A DNA stretch of 52,909 nucleotides, taken from contig JBDLJM010000007.1 in the NCBI GenBank assembly GCA_039714315.1, forward strand, positions 1 to 52,909. Direction: 5' to 3'. The position numbers were made by a program, and so were the translations under genes. How positions within the stretch are numbered: the stretch's first letter is position 1; every line of letters begins with the position of its first letter. Below the pieces are notes generated by a model. It searched no databases. It had not been told where the DNA came from and was given only the letters and a program-made list of their open reading frames with translations. Below, in pieces: positions 1-8,358 of this stretch. The DNA is from Bacteroidota bacterium (GTDB lineage Bacteria; Bacteroidota; Bacteroidia; Flavobacteriales; JADGDT01).

Positions 1-45
1 TTGACTCACAGGGGAATAAAAAAATTTTGTCTTTCGAACACCATT

Positions 46-181
46 TCCTGTCACGCATTAAGCGTGATGGCCAAAACATAAAATTATTAACATATGAAAT
101 CCCCATGAACACCGGGCGTACACCAAGTGTGATGAATATAAATGGGGATAACATATGACCGAAATATTAAATTATATACAT
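46..181 (+). repeat. Interspersed palindromic repeat, copy A (partial unit plus full unit)
   Basis: A full unit covers about 94-181. It starts with ATGAAA, carries an 8-bp inverted repeat ATCCCCAT (99-106) / ATGGGGAT (142-149), and ends in an AT-rich tail (ATTATATACAT) that is again followed by ATGAAA. Before it, 46-93 resembles the second half of another unit: a hairpin with arms TCACGC / GCGTGA (51-67), then CCAAAACATAAAATTATTA. The same unit occurs at 9739-9939 (twice in tandem) and, inverted, at 52817-52909. The sequence after the final ATGAAA closes after six codons, so this copy does not start a gene. Positions 182-358 contain no gene I can support and lead into the response regulator. 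Confidence 0.8.
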
Positions 182-358
182 ATGAAAATTAGAATTCTGT
201 AAAATAAAGTTCATTAAAAAGTTAAGGTGTTAATTTGTCGCAAACTGCAGGTTAACCATATGTTACTAACTTTAAAAGATTGTAAAGAGTATTGAAAATC
301 AATAATTATCTCTACTTTTGAACTATAAAATCAAAAAAAAACGCCTACTTTATATAAG

Positions 359-1048
359 ATGAAAAAAGAAGATATTACAATATTATTAGTTGATGATGAG
401 CAGGATATTATCGAAATCATCGGTTACAACCTGAAAAAAGAAGGATACAAAGTTGTTAGCGCCAAGAATGGAGTTGAAGGACTCGAGAAGGCCAGGAAGT
501 ACCTTCCTCAATTAATTATTCTCGATGTTATGATGCCTGAAATGGATGGTATTGAAACATGCGAAAACATCAGAAACATACCTCAACTCGAAAATGTTCT
601 CATTACTTTTCTAACCGCACGAGGAGAAGATTATTCCCAATTGGCGGGTTATGAGGCGGGTGCTGATGACTATATAACAAAACCTATTAAACCGAGAGTT
701 CTGGTAAGTAAAATTAATGCTTTACTAAGAAGAATTTCAGTTGAAACAAATGTTATAACAGGAAATATTGTTGAAGTCGGACCTATAAAAATTGACAGAG
801 ACGAGTATAAAGTTTTCAAGGATGATGAAGTTATGCTACTTCCACGCAAAGAATTCGAATTACTGTCTTTACTTAGCTCCCGCCCCGGAAAAGTTTTCAA
901 AAGAGAAGAAATTCTGGACAAAGTTTGGGGACACGAAGTAGTTGTTGGAGGCAGAACAATCGATGTACACATCAGAAAATTAAGAGAAAAGATAGGCGAT
1001 CAATACTTTAAAACCGTTAAAGGTGTTGGCTATAAAATGGAAATATAA
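359..1048 (+). CDS. PhoB/OmpR-family response regulator
   Basis: A DNA-binding response regulator of 229 residues, the usual length for this class. The N-terminal receiver domain (about 5-120) has the acid pocket D12-D13, phosphoacceptor D56 in the ILDVMMPEMDG motif, T86 and K108 in the ITKP motif. A winged-helix trans_reg_C domain (about 135-228) ends in the typical VKGVGYKM motif. It is followed after 3 bp by a sensor kinase, so the two almost certainly form a cognate pair in one operon. The composition resembles Bacteroidota RprY/PhoB-like regulators, but the signal and target genes cannot be read from the sequence. The start follows an A-rich stretch with no Shine-Dalgarno, normal for this phylum. 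Confidence 0.93.
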   Translation: MKKEDITILLVDDEQDIIEIIGYNLKKEGYKVVSAKNGVEGLEKARKYLPQLIILDVMMPEMDGIETCENIRNIPQLENVLITFLTARGEDYSQLAGYEAGADDYITKPIKPRVLVSKINALLRRISVETNVITGNIVEVGPIKIDRDEYKVFKDDEVMLLPRKEFELLSLLSSRPGKVFKREEILDKVWGHEVVVGGRTIDVHIRKLREKIGDQYFKTVKGVGYKMEI

Positions 1049-1051
1049 TTT

Positions 1052-2110
1052 ATGAGCGAAAACAGAGAGGGCACTTATTTTAACAGGCCATATAAATTCT
1101 CCCTAAAACTGGCGAGCATACTTACCGCCTTCAATATTTTAATAATATCGGCTTTTGAATATAGCGATGGTGATGTATTCCACTTAAACTCCATAATTTA
1201 TGCATCTATAGTTTCTTTTATAGGGTTATTTTTCATAATACGATATAGAGTCGAAAAATACATCTACCGTAAAATAAACATCATTTATGATAACGTTTCT
1301 ATATTGGATATTAAAGATGTCGACAGAAAAAGGATCACCACCGATATAGAAACGCTGAGTAAAGAAGTTATCAAATTTGCCGAAACCAAGAGACTTGAGA
1401 TAGAAACTTTACAAGCTCAGGAAAATTTCAGGCGAGAATTCATTGGAAATCTTGCCCATGAATTAAAAACACCGTTATTTACCGTTCAGGGATATATAGA
1501 AACCCTTCAGGATGGAGCAGCAGAAGAAGAAGAATTACTGGAAAAATACCTCGAACGCGCCAACATAGGAGTACAAAGGCTAATAAATATTACCAAAGAC
1601 CTCGACTTAATAACAAAATTAGAAACCGGTGATCACGGTTTAGAAGAAAATCAGTTTGCTATAGATGAATTAGCTCAATCAACCATTGAGTTGTTGGAAA
1701 TAAAGAGTAAAAGAAAAAATATCACTTTACATATCGACAATAAAATAGATTCGCCTGTAATGGTATATGGCGATAAGGAAAAAATTAGTCAGGTATTGTT
1801 AAATCTTATTTCAAACTCTATCAAATACGGTAAAGAAGGAGGTGAAACAATTATAAGTTTCAGATATCAAAAGAATAAAATTCTAACCTCTATAAAAGAT
1901 GATGGCGAAGGGATGAAAACAATACATCTAAACAGAATATTTGAACGTTTTTACAGAATCGACCGTCACAGATCGAGAGAAGAAGGTGGATCGGGCTTAG
2001 GATTGGCGATAGTAAAACATATTCTTGAGGCACATAACGAGAAAATATATGTAGAAAGCAATCTTACTGAAGGCTCTACTTTTTCTTTCACATTACCATA
2101 CCACACTTAA
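1052..2110 (+). CDS. Sensor histidine kinase (PhoR-like)
   Basis: A membrane histidine kinase of 352 residues, partner of the upstream response regulator. Two hydrophobic segments (about 19-35 and 47-64) flank a very short periplasmic loop, so there is hardly any extracellular sensor domain. A linker leads to the dimerisation domain with phosphoacceptor H136 in the motif NLAHELKTPL. The HATPase domain shows the N box around N255 (NLISNSIKYG), the G1 box DDGEGM (283-288) and the G2 box GSGLGL (313-318). It autophosphorylates and would transfer phosphate to D56 of the partner. The minimal loop suggests sensing within or near the membrane, which is inference. It ends 8 bp from a convergent glycosyltransferase gene. 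Confidence 0.92.
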   Translation: MSENREGTYFNRPYKFSLKLASILTAFNILIISAFEYSDGDVFHLNSIIYASIVSFIGLFFIIRYRVEKYIYRKINIIYDNVSILDIKDVDRKRITTDIETLSKEVIKFAETKRLEIETLQAQENFRREFIGNLAHELKTPLFTVQGYIETLQDGAAEEEELLEKYLERANIGVQRLINITKDLDLITKLETGDHGLEENQFAIDELAQSTIELLEIKSKRKNITLHIDNKIDSPVMVYGDKEKISQVLLNLISNSIKYGKEGGETIISFRYQKNKILTSIKDDGEGMKTIHLNRIFERFYRIDRHRSREEGGSGLGLAIVKHILEAHNEKIYVESNLTEGSTFSFTLPYHT

Positions 2111-2118
2111 GCGATTTT

Positions 2119-3135
2119 TTAGTCTATAGACATAAAACCACTATAATTTTCCGATTTGGCAAATACGTCGATTAATCTAAACGATTCCTGATAGGAATAA
2201 TTACATATTTTCTTTTCCTCAAGGAATCTTGCCAAATACTCTTGTTCTGTCTGACCAGGTGTTGGAATAAAAAATGCTTTCTTTTTAAGTGCAAATAAAT
2301 CCATTATTGTGGAGTATCCTGACCTTGAGATAACCAGAGAGCTTTCCATCATTTCTTTTTCCAGTTCTGCTGCCGGCATATAATTGTAAACCGTAATATT
2401 GTCTTTTTTATCTACAGTCATATTACCTTCCACTATTCCTAGTACAATGGTCACTTCTTTTTTTACGTCAGATAATTGTGAATAAATGATCTCCTGAAAT
2501 AAACTGCGCTGGGGTTCCGGTCCTGTCAGCAATATCAGCAATTTATCTTTTTCTTTAATACTTTTATTACACATAAACCTACTCAAAGGCCCTATATACC
2601 TAACTATCTGACCTCCTGAATAATCGGACAATTCTCCTGCCAATGATAAGTCGGATTCGTAATCAGGAATCCAAATTTCATTGAAGCGTTTCATATAATA
2701 ATGATGAACTTTATTTGCTATTTTCGAAAATTTACCGGCCTGAATATTAGTCTGGTGGGTAAGATAAACCGAAAGAACTCCTTTATGGTACATCCCTAAC
2801 CGATTATCCGAAATAACCAGATCGAGCTTATATTTCTCCATCAGTTCTTCCAGAACTTCATTCTCAGCATTAATGGTTTGTAATATCCTATTTGTCATTT
2901 TTAGGAGATGCCAAATAAGTTGTCTGCCACGGGGATAATTAATCCCATACGATGGTAACTCTACACTTTCAAGCTCAGGAAACTCCTTTTGCAATAGTAA
3001 TAGTGATTCTCCGTCAGAAGCTATTATAACCCGATTCCCCTGCTCAATATGCTGCCTTATAAGTGGAATACACCTGCTAGCATGACCCAGCCCCCAATTT
3101 AAGGGCGCGATCAAAATATTCTTTGCATTGCTCAT
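2119..3135 (-). CDS. MurG/GT28-like glycosyltransferase
   Basis: A 338-residue protein with the two-domain GT-B look. The N-terminus ILIAPLNWGLGHASR resembles the acceptor-side glycine loop of GT28-type enzymes. The C-terminal part has ISRSGYSTIMDLFALKK followed by PTPGQTEQEYLA, similar to the UDP-sugar binding region of MurG and related transferases. It is not MurG itself: it stands outside any division/cell-wall cluster and has a different N-terminus. Related proteins are usually annotated simply as glycosyltransferase. The acceptor is unknown; a glycolipid or cell-surface sugar is possible. It is monocistronic, convergent with the histidine kinase and divergent from the acyl-CoA carboxylase. 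Confidence 0.8.
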   Translation of the reverse strand: MSNAKNILIAPLNWGLGHASRCIPLIRQHIEQGNRVIIASDGESLLLLQKEFPELESVELPSYGINYPRGRQLIWHLLKMTNRILQTINAENEVLEELMEKYKLDLVISDNRLGMYHKGVLSVYLTHQTNIQAGKFSKIANKVHHYYMKRFNEIWIPDYESDLSLAGELSDYSGGQIVRYIGPLSRFMCNKSIKEKDKLLILLTGPEPQRSLFQEIIYSQLSDVKKEVTIVLGIVEGNMTVDKKDNITVYNYMPAAELEKEMMESSLVISRSGYSTIMDLFALKKKAFFIPTPGQTEQEYLARFLEEKKICNYSYQESFRLIDVFAKSENYSGFMSID

Positions 3136-3251
3136 TTTAAGGTGAAATAAATACTTTATTATCTATTTCATTACTAAAAATATAACTAATGAATTAATAA
3201 AACAAGCTGATAATCAAATATATTTATTAACACACTGTAATAACATGTGAT

Positions 3252-3286
3252 AATTACCTTTCTTTTAAAGGTAATTTAAAAGAAAG
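3252..3286. promoter_or_regulatory. Two overlapping, mutually exclusive hairpins upstream of the acyl-CoA carboxylase gene
   Basis: AATTACCTTT (3252-3261) pairs perfectly with AAAGGTAATT (3267-3276). The overlapping TTTCTTTTAAA pairs perfectly with TTTAAAAGAAA just downstream. The two stems share bases and cannot form together. They lie in the divergent region between the glycosyltransferase and carboxylase genes, about 75-110 bp before the carboxylase start. Whether this stretch is transcribed is not known, so a role as a leader switch or protein-binding site is only a suggestion. Confidence 0.35.
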
Positions 3287-3359
3287 AAATTACACTCATC
3301 AACATAGCTGCTTTTTATCTGTTTGAATTTACATAACGGATTAAATTTTAATATATTTA

Positions 3360-4952
3360 ATGCTTAAACCCAACATAGGTATAATGGATTCATTAAACGA
3401 TACTCCTAAAAAATCAAAAGTTCAAATACTGGAAGAAAAAAAGGCTAAAGCTCTTGAAGGCGGTGGTAATAAAAGAATACAGAATCAACATTCAAAAGGA
3501 AAATTAACCGCAAGAGAAAGAATACATTTCTTATTAGACGAAGGATCTTTCGAAGAGATTGGAAGACTGGTAACTCATCGTTCTACTAACTTTGGCCTCG
3601 ATAAGCAAAAAATATATGGCGATGGAGTTGTAACGGGCTATGGAACAATTGGAGGTCGTTTAGTTTATGCTTTCGCTCAGGATTTCACTGTGTTAGGAGG
3701 ATCATTAGCCGAAGCTCATGCGGAGAAGATAGTTAAAATAATGGATCTCGCCATGGAGAACGGTGCCCCGGTGATAGGGCTAAATGATTCAGGAGGAGCA
3801 AGAATTCAGGAAGGTGTGGTTTCTTTAGCGGGATATGCCGATATTTTCTACAGAAACACTCTGGCAAGTGGTGTTATCCCACAAATATCAGCAATTATGG
3901 GACCCTGTGCCGGTGGTGCAGTTTATTCACCGGCATTGACAGACTTTATCATGATGACCGAACAATCATCATACATGTTTATTACCGGTCCCAACGTAGT
4001 TAAAACAGTTACTCACGAAGATATCACTGCAGAAGAACTCGGAGGTGCTAAAGCCCATGCTACCAAGTCGGGAGTTACTCATCTTACTTACGAAAATGAA
4101 CTGGAATTAATAAAAGGTATAAAAATCCTACTTAGTTATATTCCACAAAACTGTGAGGATGAAGTTCCTATGCAACCCTATAAACTTCGTAAAAACGAGA
4201 AAAGAAAAAAGTTAAGTTCAATCATACCGGAAAACACAAACCACCCCTACGACATGAAAAGTGTCATAAAGGAAACAATTGATTACGACAGCTTCTTTGA
4301 ATTACAAAAGGATTTCGCTCAAAATATTGTAATCGGATTTGCCCGGTTAGCAGGTAGGTCAATCGGTATTGTAGCAAATCAACCAATGTTTCTGGCCGGA
4401 GTATTAGATATTGATTCCTCTAATAAAGCTGCTCGTTTTGTTAGATTTTGCGATGCTTTTAATATTCCCCTTCTGGTATTTGAGGATGTACCGGGATTTT
4501 TACCGGGTACTGACCAGGAATGGAATGCAATAATATCGAATGGGGCAAAACTACTTTATGCGTTCAGCGAAGCTACGGTACCACGAATAACAGTAATTAC
4601 AAGAAAGGCTTATGGGGGAGCTTACGATGTAATGAACTCAAAACATATTGGTGCTGATATGAATTATGCCTGGCCTACAGCCGAAATTGCTGTAATGGGA
4701 GCTAAAGGTGCTGCAGAGATTATTTTCAGACATGATATTGCCAATTCAGATAATCCGGAAGCTACATGGAAGAAAAAAGAGGATGAATACTCCGAATTGT
4801 TCGCTAATCCATACAATGCTGCTACAAGAGGGTATATAGATGAAGTTATTAAACCGGAAGACACCAGAGAAAAATTAATCAGGGCGTTTAAAATGCTTGA
4901 GAACAAAGTTGCCAAACTTCCTAAAAAGAAGCATGGTAATATTCCACTGTAA
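3360..4952 (+). CDS. Acyl-CoA carboxylase beta subunit (propionyl-CoA carboxylase / methylmalonyl-CoA decarboxylase alpha type)
   Basis: A biotin-dependent carboxyltransferase subunit of 530 residues, close to the usual 510-530. It moves CO2 between biotin and an acyl-CoA, most often propionyl-CoA, or in the reverse direction as methylmalonyl-CoA decarboxylase. Typical motifs are GKLTARERI near the N-terminus, [17 protein letters not shown], the acyl-CoA oxyanion region [11 protein letters not shown], and in the second half [11 protein letters not shown] and the glycine-rich [10 protein letters not shown]. The CoA-end carboxyltransferase domains are complete. No biotin carboxylase or biotin carrier gene is adjacent, so partners must be elsewhere. 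An in-frame ATG at 3384 (MDSLNDTP) is an equally plausible start. A strong hairpin follows the stop. Confidence 0.92.
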   Translation: MLKPNIGIMDSLNDTPKKSKVQILEEKKAKALEGGGNKRIQNQHSKGKLTARERIHFLLDEGSFEEIGRLVTHRSTNFGLDKQKIYGDGVVTGYGTIGGRLVYAFAQDFTVLGGSLAEAHAEKIVKIMDLAMENGAPVIGLNDSGGARIQEGVVSLAGYADIFYRNTLASGVIPQISAIMGPCAGGAVYSPALTDFIMMTEQSSYMFITGPNVVKTVTHEDITAEELGGAKAHATKSGVTHLTYENELELIKGIKILLSYIPQNCEDEVPMQPYKLRKNEKRKKLSSIIPENTNHPYDMKSVIKETIDYDSFFELQKDFAQNIVIGFARLAGRSIGIVANQPMFLAGVLDIDSSNKAARFVRFCDAFNIPLLVFEDVPGFLPGTDQEWNAIISNGAKLLYAFSEATVPRITVITRKAYGGAYDVMNSKHIGADMNYAWPTAEIAVMGAKGAAEIIFRHDIANSDNPEATWKKKEDEYSELFANPYNAATRGYIDEVIKPEDTREKLIRAFKMLENKVAKLPKKKHGNIPL

Positions 4953-5005
4953 AATCTATATTATTCACTGTGTATTTTAAATAACTAAGTGAATAATATA
5001 GATTT
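4952..5005. terminator. Perfect 18-bp stem-loop between convergent genes
   Basis: 4952-4969 pairs without mismatch with 4988-5005, leaving an 18-nt loop. It starts in the carboxylase stop region and lies between two convergent genes, so it probably ends transcription from both sides. There is no clean long T tract, only T-rich flanks, so it is called from stem quality and position. Just beyond it is a threefold heptamer repeat CCTTTTA (5008-5030) that includes the stop codon of the next minus-strand gene. Confidence 0.65.
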
Positions 5006-5025
5006 CACCTTTTACCTTTTACCTT

Positions 5026-5715
5026 TTACCTCTCCCCTTCCCACTCAGCGAAAAATTGGTCCAGGTAAACTTTCATAAAATCATGGCGCTTTTGTGCCAT
5101 TTTTTTAGCTGATTTCGTATTCATTCTTTTCTTGAGCAGCAACAGCTTTTCGTAAAAATGATTTATTGTTGGTGCTAATGAATTCTTATAATCTTCAAAA
5201 CTATCGTGTGCTTCGGGCTTTACTTCAGGATTATGAATCTCACGCCCTTTACTTCCTCCATAAGCAAATGTTCTTGCAATACCTATTGCCCCAATAGCAT
5301 CCAACCTATCAGCATCCTGAACAATCTTTCCTTCAAGAGTACTCATAGGAGTTTCTACATTTGCTCCTTTATATGATATCTCATGTACTATTTGAACAAC
5401 TTTGTCTATCGTTTCCTCATCAGCTCCAATATTATGCAACCAATCAGAAACCATTTTTGGACCAACACTTGTATCTCCATTATGGAACTTAAAATCCCCC
5501 AAATCATGAAGCATTGCTCCTAACTCAACAATAAATAAATCAGCTCCTTCCTTGCATCCTATTTGCATCGCAACTTTTGTCACTCTGTGTATATGCCACC
5601 AATCATGCCCTGTGCCATCACCGCTAAGTTCTTCCTTTATATAGTCCCGGGTTTTATCCAGAATTTCCTGTTTATCCATTTTAATGGATTTACCCAAAGT
5701 TTCTTGCTTCTCCAT
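5026..5715 (-). CDS. HD-domain phosphohydrolase (YpgQ/YedJ-like)
   Basis: A soluble 229-residue HD-superfamily protein. The metal-binding set is visible: H37 in GHDWWHIHRV, the HD pair H70-D71 in GAMLHDLGD, and a later Asp in VQDADRLDAIGAIG. This order fits the YpgQ/YedJ group, some of which hydrolyse nucleoside triphosphates; the substrate here is unknown. The C-terminus is basic and ends in AEWEGER, with the stop codon inside a short tandem heptamer. A second in-frame ATG at 5679 (MDKQEILDK) matches where many relatives begin, so the first 12 residues may not be translated. It is divergent from the ATP pyrophosphatase gene, and the short shared region has a TATTTTTG box on the minus strand. 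Confidence 0.85.
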   Translation of the reverse strand: MEKQETLGKSIKMDKQEILDKTRDYIKEELSGDGTGHDWWHIHRVTKVAMQIGCKEGADLFIVELGAMLHDLGDFKFHNGDTSVGPKMVSDWLHNIGADEETIDKVVQIVHEISYKGANVETPMSTLEGKIVQDADRLDAIGAIGIARTFAYGGSKGREIHNPEVKPEAHDSFEDYKNSLAPTINHFYEKLLLLKKRMNTKSAKKMAQKRHDFMKVYLDQFFAEWEGER

Positions 5716-5765
5716 TTTATCTAAATAATTTTGACAAAAATAGTATATTCGTTGCCTTAAAAAAA

Positions 5766-6461
5766 ATGATTTTTATGCAGAAAAATGCAATATTTAATTG
5801 GAGCGGAGGTAAAGATTCTTCTTTTGCTCTTTGGAAGGTACTTCAAGACAACAAACTAGACATAAGCTACTTATTAACTTCAATGAGCTCCGAACATAAA
5901 CGCATAAGCATGCATGGTGTTTCGGAAAACCTGCTTGACCAACAAGCTGAAAGCATAGGTATTCCTTTAAGAAAAATATACTTGCCGGAAAGTACATCCA
6001 TGGAGGCTTATAACCAAATTATGGCAGAAGAAATGAATTTCGCCAAATCTCAGAAAATAGACAAAGCTGTTTTTGGAGATATTTTCCTTGAGGATTTGCG
6101 TCGGTACAGAGAAAATCAACTCTCTGCTATTGATATGAAAGCTCACTTTCCTATTTGGAAATATGACACATTACAATTAGTAAAAGATTTTATAGATTCA
6201 GGTTTTAAAGCCGTAATTGTCAGCGCAAATGCTAGACTGCTGGACAAATCTTTTTGCGGTAGAATGATTGACCACGATTTTATTAATTCTTTACCTGAGA
6301 ATGTTGATCCCTGTGGCGAAAACGGTGAATTCCATTCTTTTGTAATTGACGGCCCAATATTTTCTAACCCAATCGATATTAATATTGGTGCTACTATCCT
6401 AAAAAAATACGATACTGATGAGGGTATCGATAACGAATTCTGGTATACCGAATTAAGATAA
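5766..6461 (+). CDS. Dph6-like ATP pyrophosphatase (diphthine--ammonia ligase family)
   Basis: A 231-residue adenine nucleotide alpha hydrolase. The P-loop of ATP-PPases is clear near the N-terminus: SGGKDSSFALW. Further family-like parts are the VFGDIFLEDLRRYRE region, PIWKYDT, and the NGEFHSFVIDGP motif near the C-terminus, which is typical of the Dph6/DUF71 group. In eukaryotes and archaea Dph6 amidates diphthine on EF2. Bacteria have no diphthamide, so the bacterial member must adenylate something else, often suggested to be in cofactor metabolism; the substrate cannot be told here. An ATG at 5775 is an alternative start. It is monocistronic. Confidence 0.85.
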   Translation: MIFMQKNAIFNWSGGKDSSFALWKVLQDNKLDISYLLTSMSSEHKRISMHGVSENLLDQQAESIGIPLRKIYLPESTSMEAYNQIMAEEMNFAKSQKIDKAVFGDIFLEDLRRYRENQLSAIDMKAHFPIWKYDTLQLVKDFIDSGFKAVIVSANARLLDKSFCGRMIDHDFINSLPENVDPCGENGEFHSFVIDGPIFSNPIDINIGATILKKYDTDEGIDNEFWYTELR

Positions 6462-6526
6462 TATCCTGATATCAATTATTTTATTCGCTTGATGTGCCAT
6501 AAATACTCTTCGAAAGGAATTTGGTA

Positions 6527-7039
6527 TTAATCTACCTCTGCAACTCCAACAACATGGTTCTCTCCATAATGTTTTGCACATTTCGGACATGTGGTATAAA
6601 AAAAATATATTTTCCTGAGATTTTTTCCTTTAGAAGAAACATAATTCTTCATCTCCTTCCTCCACCGACCGGCATTATTATACGGACCTTCAAAAGTTCT
6701 GGTTAAAAATTTCCCCGACAATCTTAGGTTTGTGTAATCCGGAACCTCTTTCGAAACTGCAATATAATGCTCTCCCCGCCATAGCGATGAATCATCCGAG
6801 AGCATGAAGTAGCCATCATTTAATTCAGATTTAGAATTTTGAATTGCCCCCATCACCTTAGTCATAACAGACCCCATATTTAATGGAACATGTAAAAAAT
6901 TTGTTGTTTTTGCCTTTACGAATAGTTTATCGTCAAATTCAAGCTTTTCATCCTTCCATGGCTCAGGGTTAAACTTAGGGCAACACCCTGTTTCTGAATT
7001 ATCCGTGTTCATTTTAGGAAGTTCATTTACTTTATACAT
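6527..7039 (-). CDS. Conserved cytoplasmic protein with CC and CPxC cysteine motifs, function unknown
   Basis: A 170-residue protein without signal peptide or membrane segment. I recognise it as a conserved bacterial family but know no assigned function. Notable features are an adjacent cysteine pair C19-C20 in TGCCPKFNPEPW near the N-terminus and a CPKC motif (151-154) in YTTCPKCAKHYGENHVV near the C-terminus, with W28 and the FEGPYNNAGRW region (116-126) between them. Four cysteines in two pairs could bind a metal such as zinc or act as a redox pair; this is inference. It is convergent with the Dph6-like gene and its start lies about 190 bp before rpsP on the other strand. Confidence 0.7.
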   Translation of the reverse strand: MYKVNELPKMNTDNSETGCCPKFNPEPWKDEKLEFDDKLFVKAKTTNFLHVPLNMGSVMTKVMGAIQNSKSELNDGYFMLSDDSSLWRGEHYIAVSKEVPDYTNLRLSGKFLTRTFEGPYNNAGRWRKEMKNYVSSKGKNLRKIYFFYTTCPKCAKHYGENHVVGVAEVD

Positions 7040-7103
7040 GACTATTTTTCTATAAAGTTAACAAAAACGCATAACAATCTGCTATACACCTCATTATTAA
7101 GTA

Positions 7104-7131
7104 TTGTATTTCAAAAAAAAGATTATCTTTG
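7104..7131 (+). promoter_or_regulatory. Bacteroidota-type promoter of rpsP
   Basis: A perfect -7 box TATCTTTG (7124-7131) is preceded, 17 bp upstream, by TTG (7104-7106) as the -33 element. This agrees with the known flavobacterial consensus TTG-N17-23-TAnnTTTG. Transcription would begin near 7135-7138, exactly where the first leader hairpin starts. Confidence 0.7.
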
Positions 7132-7136
7132 CACCC

Positions 7137-7208
7137 GCTTTCCTTCGGGTAAGGTAAAGCAAATAATTAATCAGAGGTCGTGCACCTCATTAACAGGGTC
7201 GAGTACCC
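7137..7208 (+). ncRNA. Structured 5' leader of rpsP, candidate ribosomal-protein leader
   Basis: Three consecutive hairpins fill the predicted leader. Hairpin A: GCTTTCCTT (7137-7145) with AAGGTAAAGC (7151-7160), one bulged T and a CGGGT loop. Hairpin B: GAGGT (7174-7178) with ACCTC (7184-7188), loop CGTGC. Hairpin C: GGGT (7196-7199) with ACCC (7205-7208), loop CGAGT. B and C share the pattern GGTCGnGnACC, which suggests two copies of one recognition element. The start codon of rpsP follows 17 bp later. Binding of S16 to its own leader is an inference; I cannot say whether a published leader family covers it. Confidence 0.45.
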
Positions 7209-7225
7209 ACTAATAATTATAAATT

Positions 7226-7750
7226 ATGGCAACTAGAATTAGATTGCAAAGACACGGACGTAAAGCTCGTCCATTTTACCACATCGTAGTAGCAGATACA
7301 AGATCTAAGCGTGACGGTCGTTACATCGAAAAATTGGGAATTTACAACCCTATTACAAATCCTGCAACAATTGAATTGGACTTCGATTCTGCTGTTAACT
7401 GGATGATGAAAGGTGCTGAGCCTTCAGATACTGCAAAAAGAATCCTTTCTTACAAAGGTGTATTGCTTAAAAAACACTTATTGGAAGGAGCTAGAAAAGG
7501 TGCTTTAACTGAAGAACAAGTTGAAGCTAAATTCGAAGCTTGGTTAAAAGAAAAAGAAGCTAAACTTTCAGGAAACGCTGACGCTATCGCTAAAGCTTCT
7601 TCTGATGCTAAAGCTGAAGCTCTAGCAAAAGAGAAAGAAGTAAACGCTAAACGTGCTGAAGAAATTGCTGCTAAAAATGCTCCTGTTGTTGAAGAGACTC
7701 CTGCAGAGGAAGCTCCGGCTGCTGAAGGAACAGAGGAAGCTGCAGAATAA
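7226..7750 (+). CDS. rpsP: 30S ribosomal protein S16
   Basis: The N-terminal 85 residues are a clear bS16: RIRLQRHGRKARPFYHIVVAD, then DGRYIEKLGIYNP and the motif for the conserved tail region with DTAKRILSYKGV. S16 sits in the body of the 30S subunit and is needed for its assembly. The protein is 174 residues, about twice the classical length. The extra C-terminal part (from about 100) is rich in Ala, Glu and Lys and ends acidic, a low-complexity extension common in Bacteroidota S16. It leads a tight operon with rimM (8-bp gap), the same pairing seen in many bacteria, and has its own promoter and structured leader. Confidence 0.97.
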   Translation: MATRIRLQRHGRKARPFYHIVVADTRSKRDGRYIEKLGIYNPITNPATIELDFDSAVNWMMKGAEPSDTAKRILSYKGVLLKKHLLEGARKGALTEEQVEAKFEAWLKEKEAKLSGNADAIAKASSDAKAEALAKEKEVNAKRAEEIAAKNAPVVEETPAEEAPAAEGTEEAAE

Positions 7751-7758
7751 AGTATTTT

Positions 7759-8280
7759 ATGCTTAAAGAGGATTGCTTTTTAGTAGGGTGGATCGTCCGA
7801 AAGCATGGGTTCAAGGGTGATGTTATTATCAAATTAGATACTGATGTACCCGAACAATACGAAAATATGGAATCAATCTTTCTCGCTCAAGGGGAAGATT
7901 TGGTTCCTTATTTTTTTGAACGCAGTAGCTTTACGAACAAAGGATTCATGAAAGTTCATTTTGAAGGTGTGGATACAGAAGAAGAGGCCGATAGAATTAT
8001 GAAATCGGAACTATTTCTTCCTTTAGACTTTCTTCCTGAGCTGGACGAAGATGCATACTATTATCACGAAATTGTCGGTTATGATGTAGTAGATGCAAAA
8101 CATGGAAGTATTGGAGTTGTAAAATTAGTAGACGACAGCTCTGCTCAAAAACTTCTTATTGTTGATCACGATGGCATTGAAATAATGATCCCAATGGATC
8201 ATATGGTCAATAAAGTTGATAAAGAGAAACACATAGTTGAGATAGAAACACCTGATGGTTTATTGGATCTTTACTTGTAA
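7759..8280 (+). CDS. rimM: Ribosome maturation factor RimM
   Basis: A 173-residue protein of normal family length. The N-terminal RimM domain (about 5-85) contains VGWIVRKHGFKGDVIIKLDTD, the typical G-x-HGxxGxxx opening. The C-terminal PRC-barrel domain (about 95-170) starts at YYYHEIVGYDVVD and includes IMIPMDHMVNKVDKEKHIVEIETPDGLLDLY, much as in other RimMs (shown here only in shortened form by its ends). RimM binds S19 and helps mature the head of the 30S subunit. It follows rpsP by 8 bp, so it is cotranscribed and functionally linked to small-subunit assembly. An imperfect hairpin lies in the 78-bp gap before trmN6. Confidence 0.96.
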   Translation: MLKEDCFLVGWIVRKHGFKGDVIIKLDTDVPEQYENMESIFLAQGEDLVPYFFERSSFTNKGFMKVHFEGVDTEEEADRIMKSELFLPLDFLPELDEDAYYYHEIVGYDVVDAKHGSIGVVKLVDDSSAQKLLIVDHDGIEIMIPMDHMVNKVDKEKHIVEIETPDGLLDLYL

Positions 8281-8290
8281 AATATTTATG

Positions 8291-8325
8291 CGTTTATTTG
8301 CTTGTTTTCAATAAACAAATAAACG
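8291..8325 (+). terminator. Stem-loop downstream of rimM
   Basis: CGTTTATTTG (8291-8300) pairs perfectly with CAAATAAACG (8316-8325), loop 15 nt. There is no T tract after the stem, so termination may be weak, or the structure may mark mRNA processing between rimM and trmN6. Confidence 0.35.
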
Positions 8326-8358
8326 TATAAACAGGATAGCAATAAGCAAATAACCAAA

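Noticed and set aside
5766-6461. True diphthamide synthesis
   Set aside because: Bacteria lack diphthamide on EF-G; the Dph6-like fold must serve another reaction.
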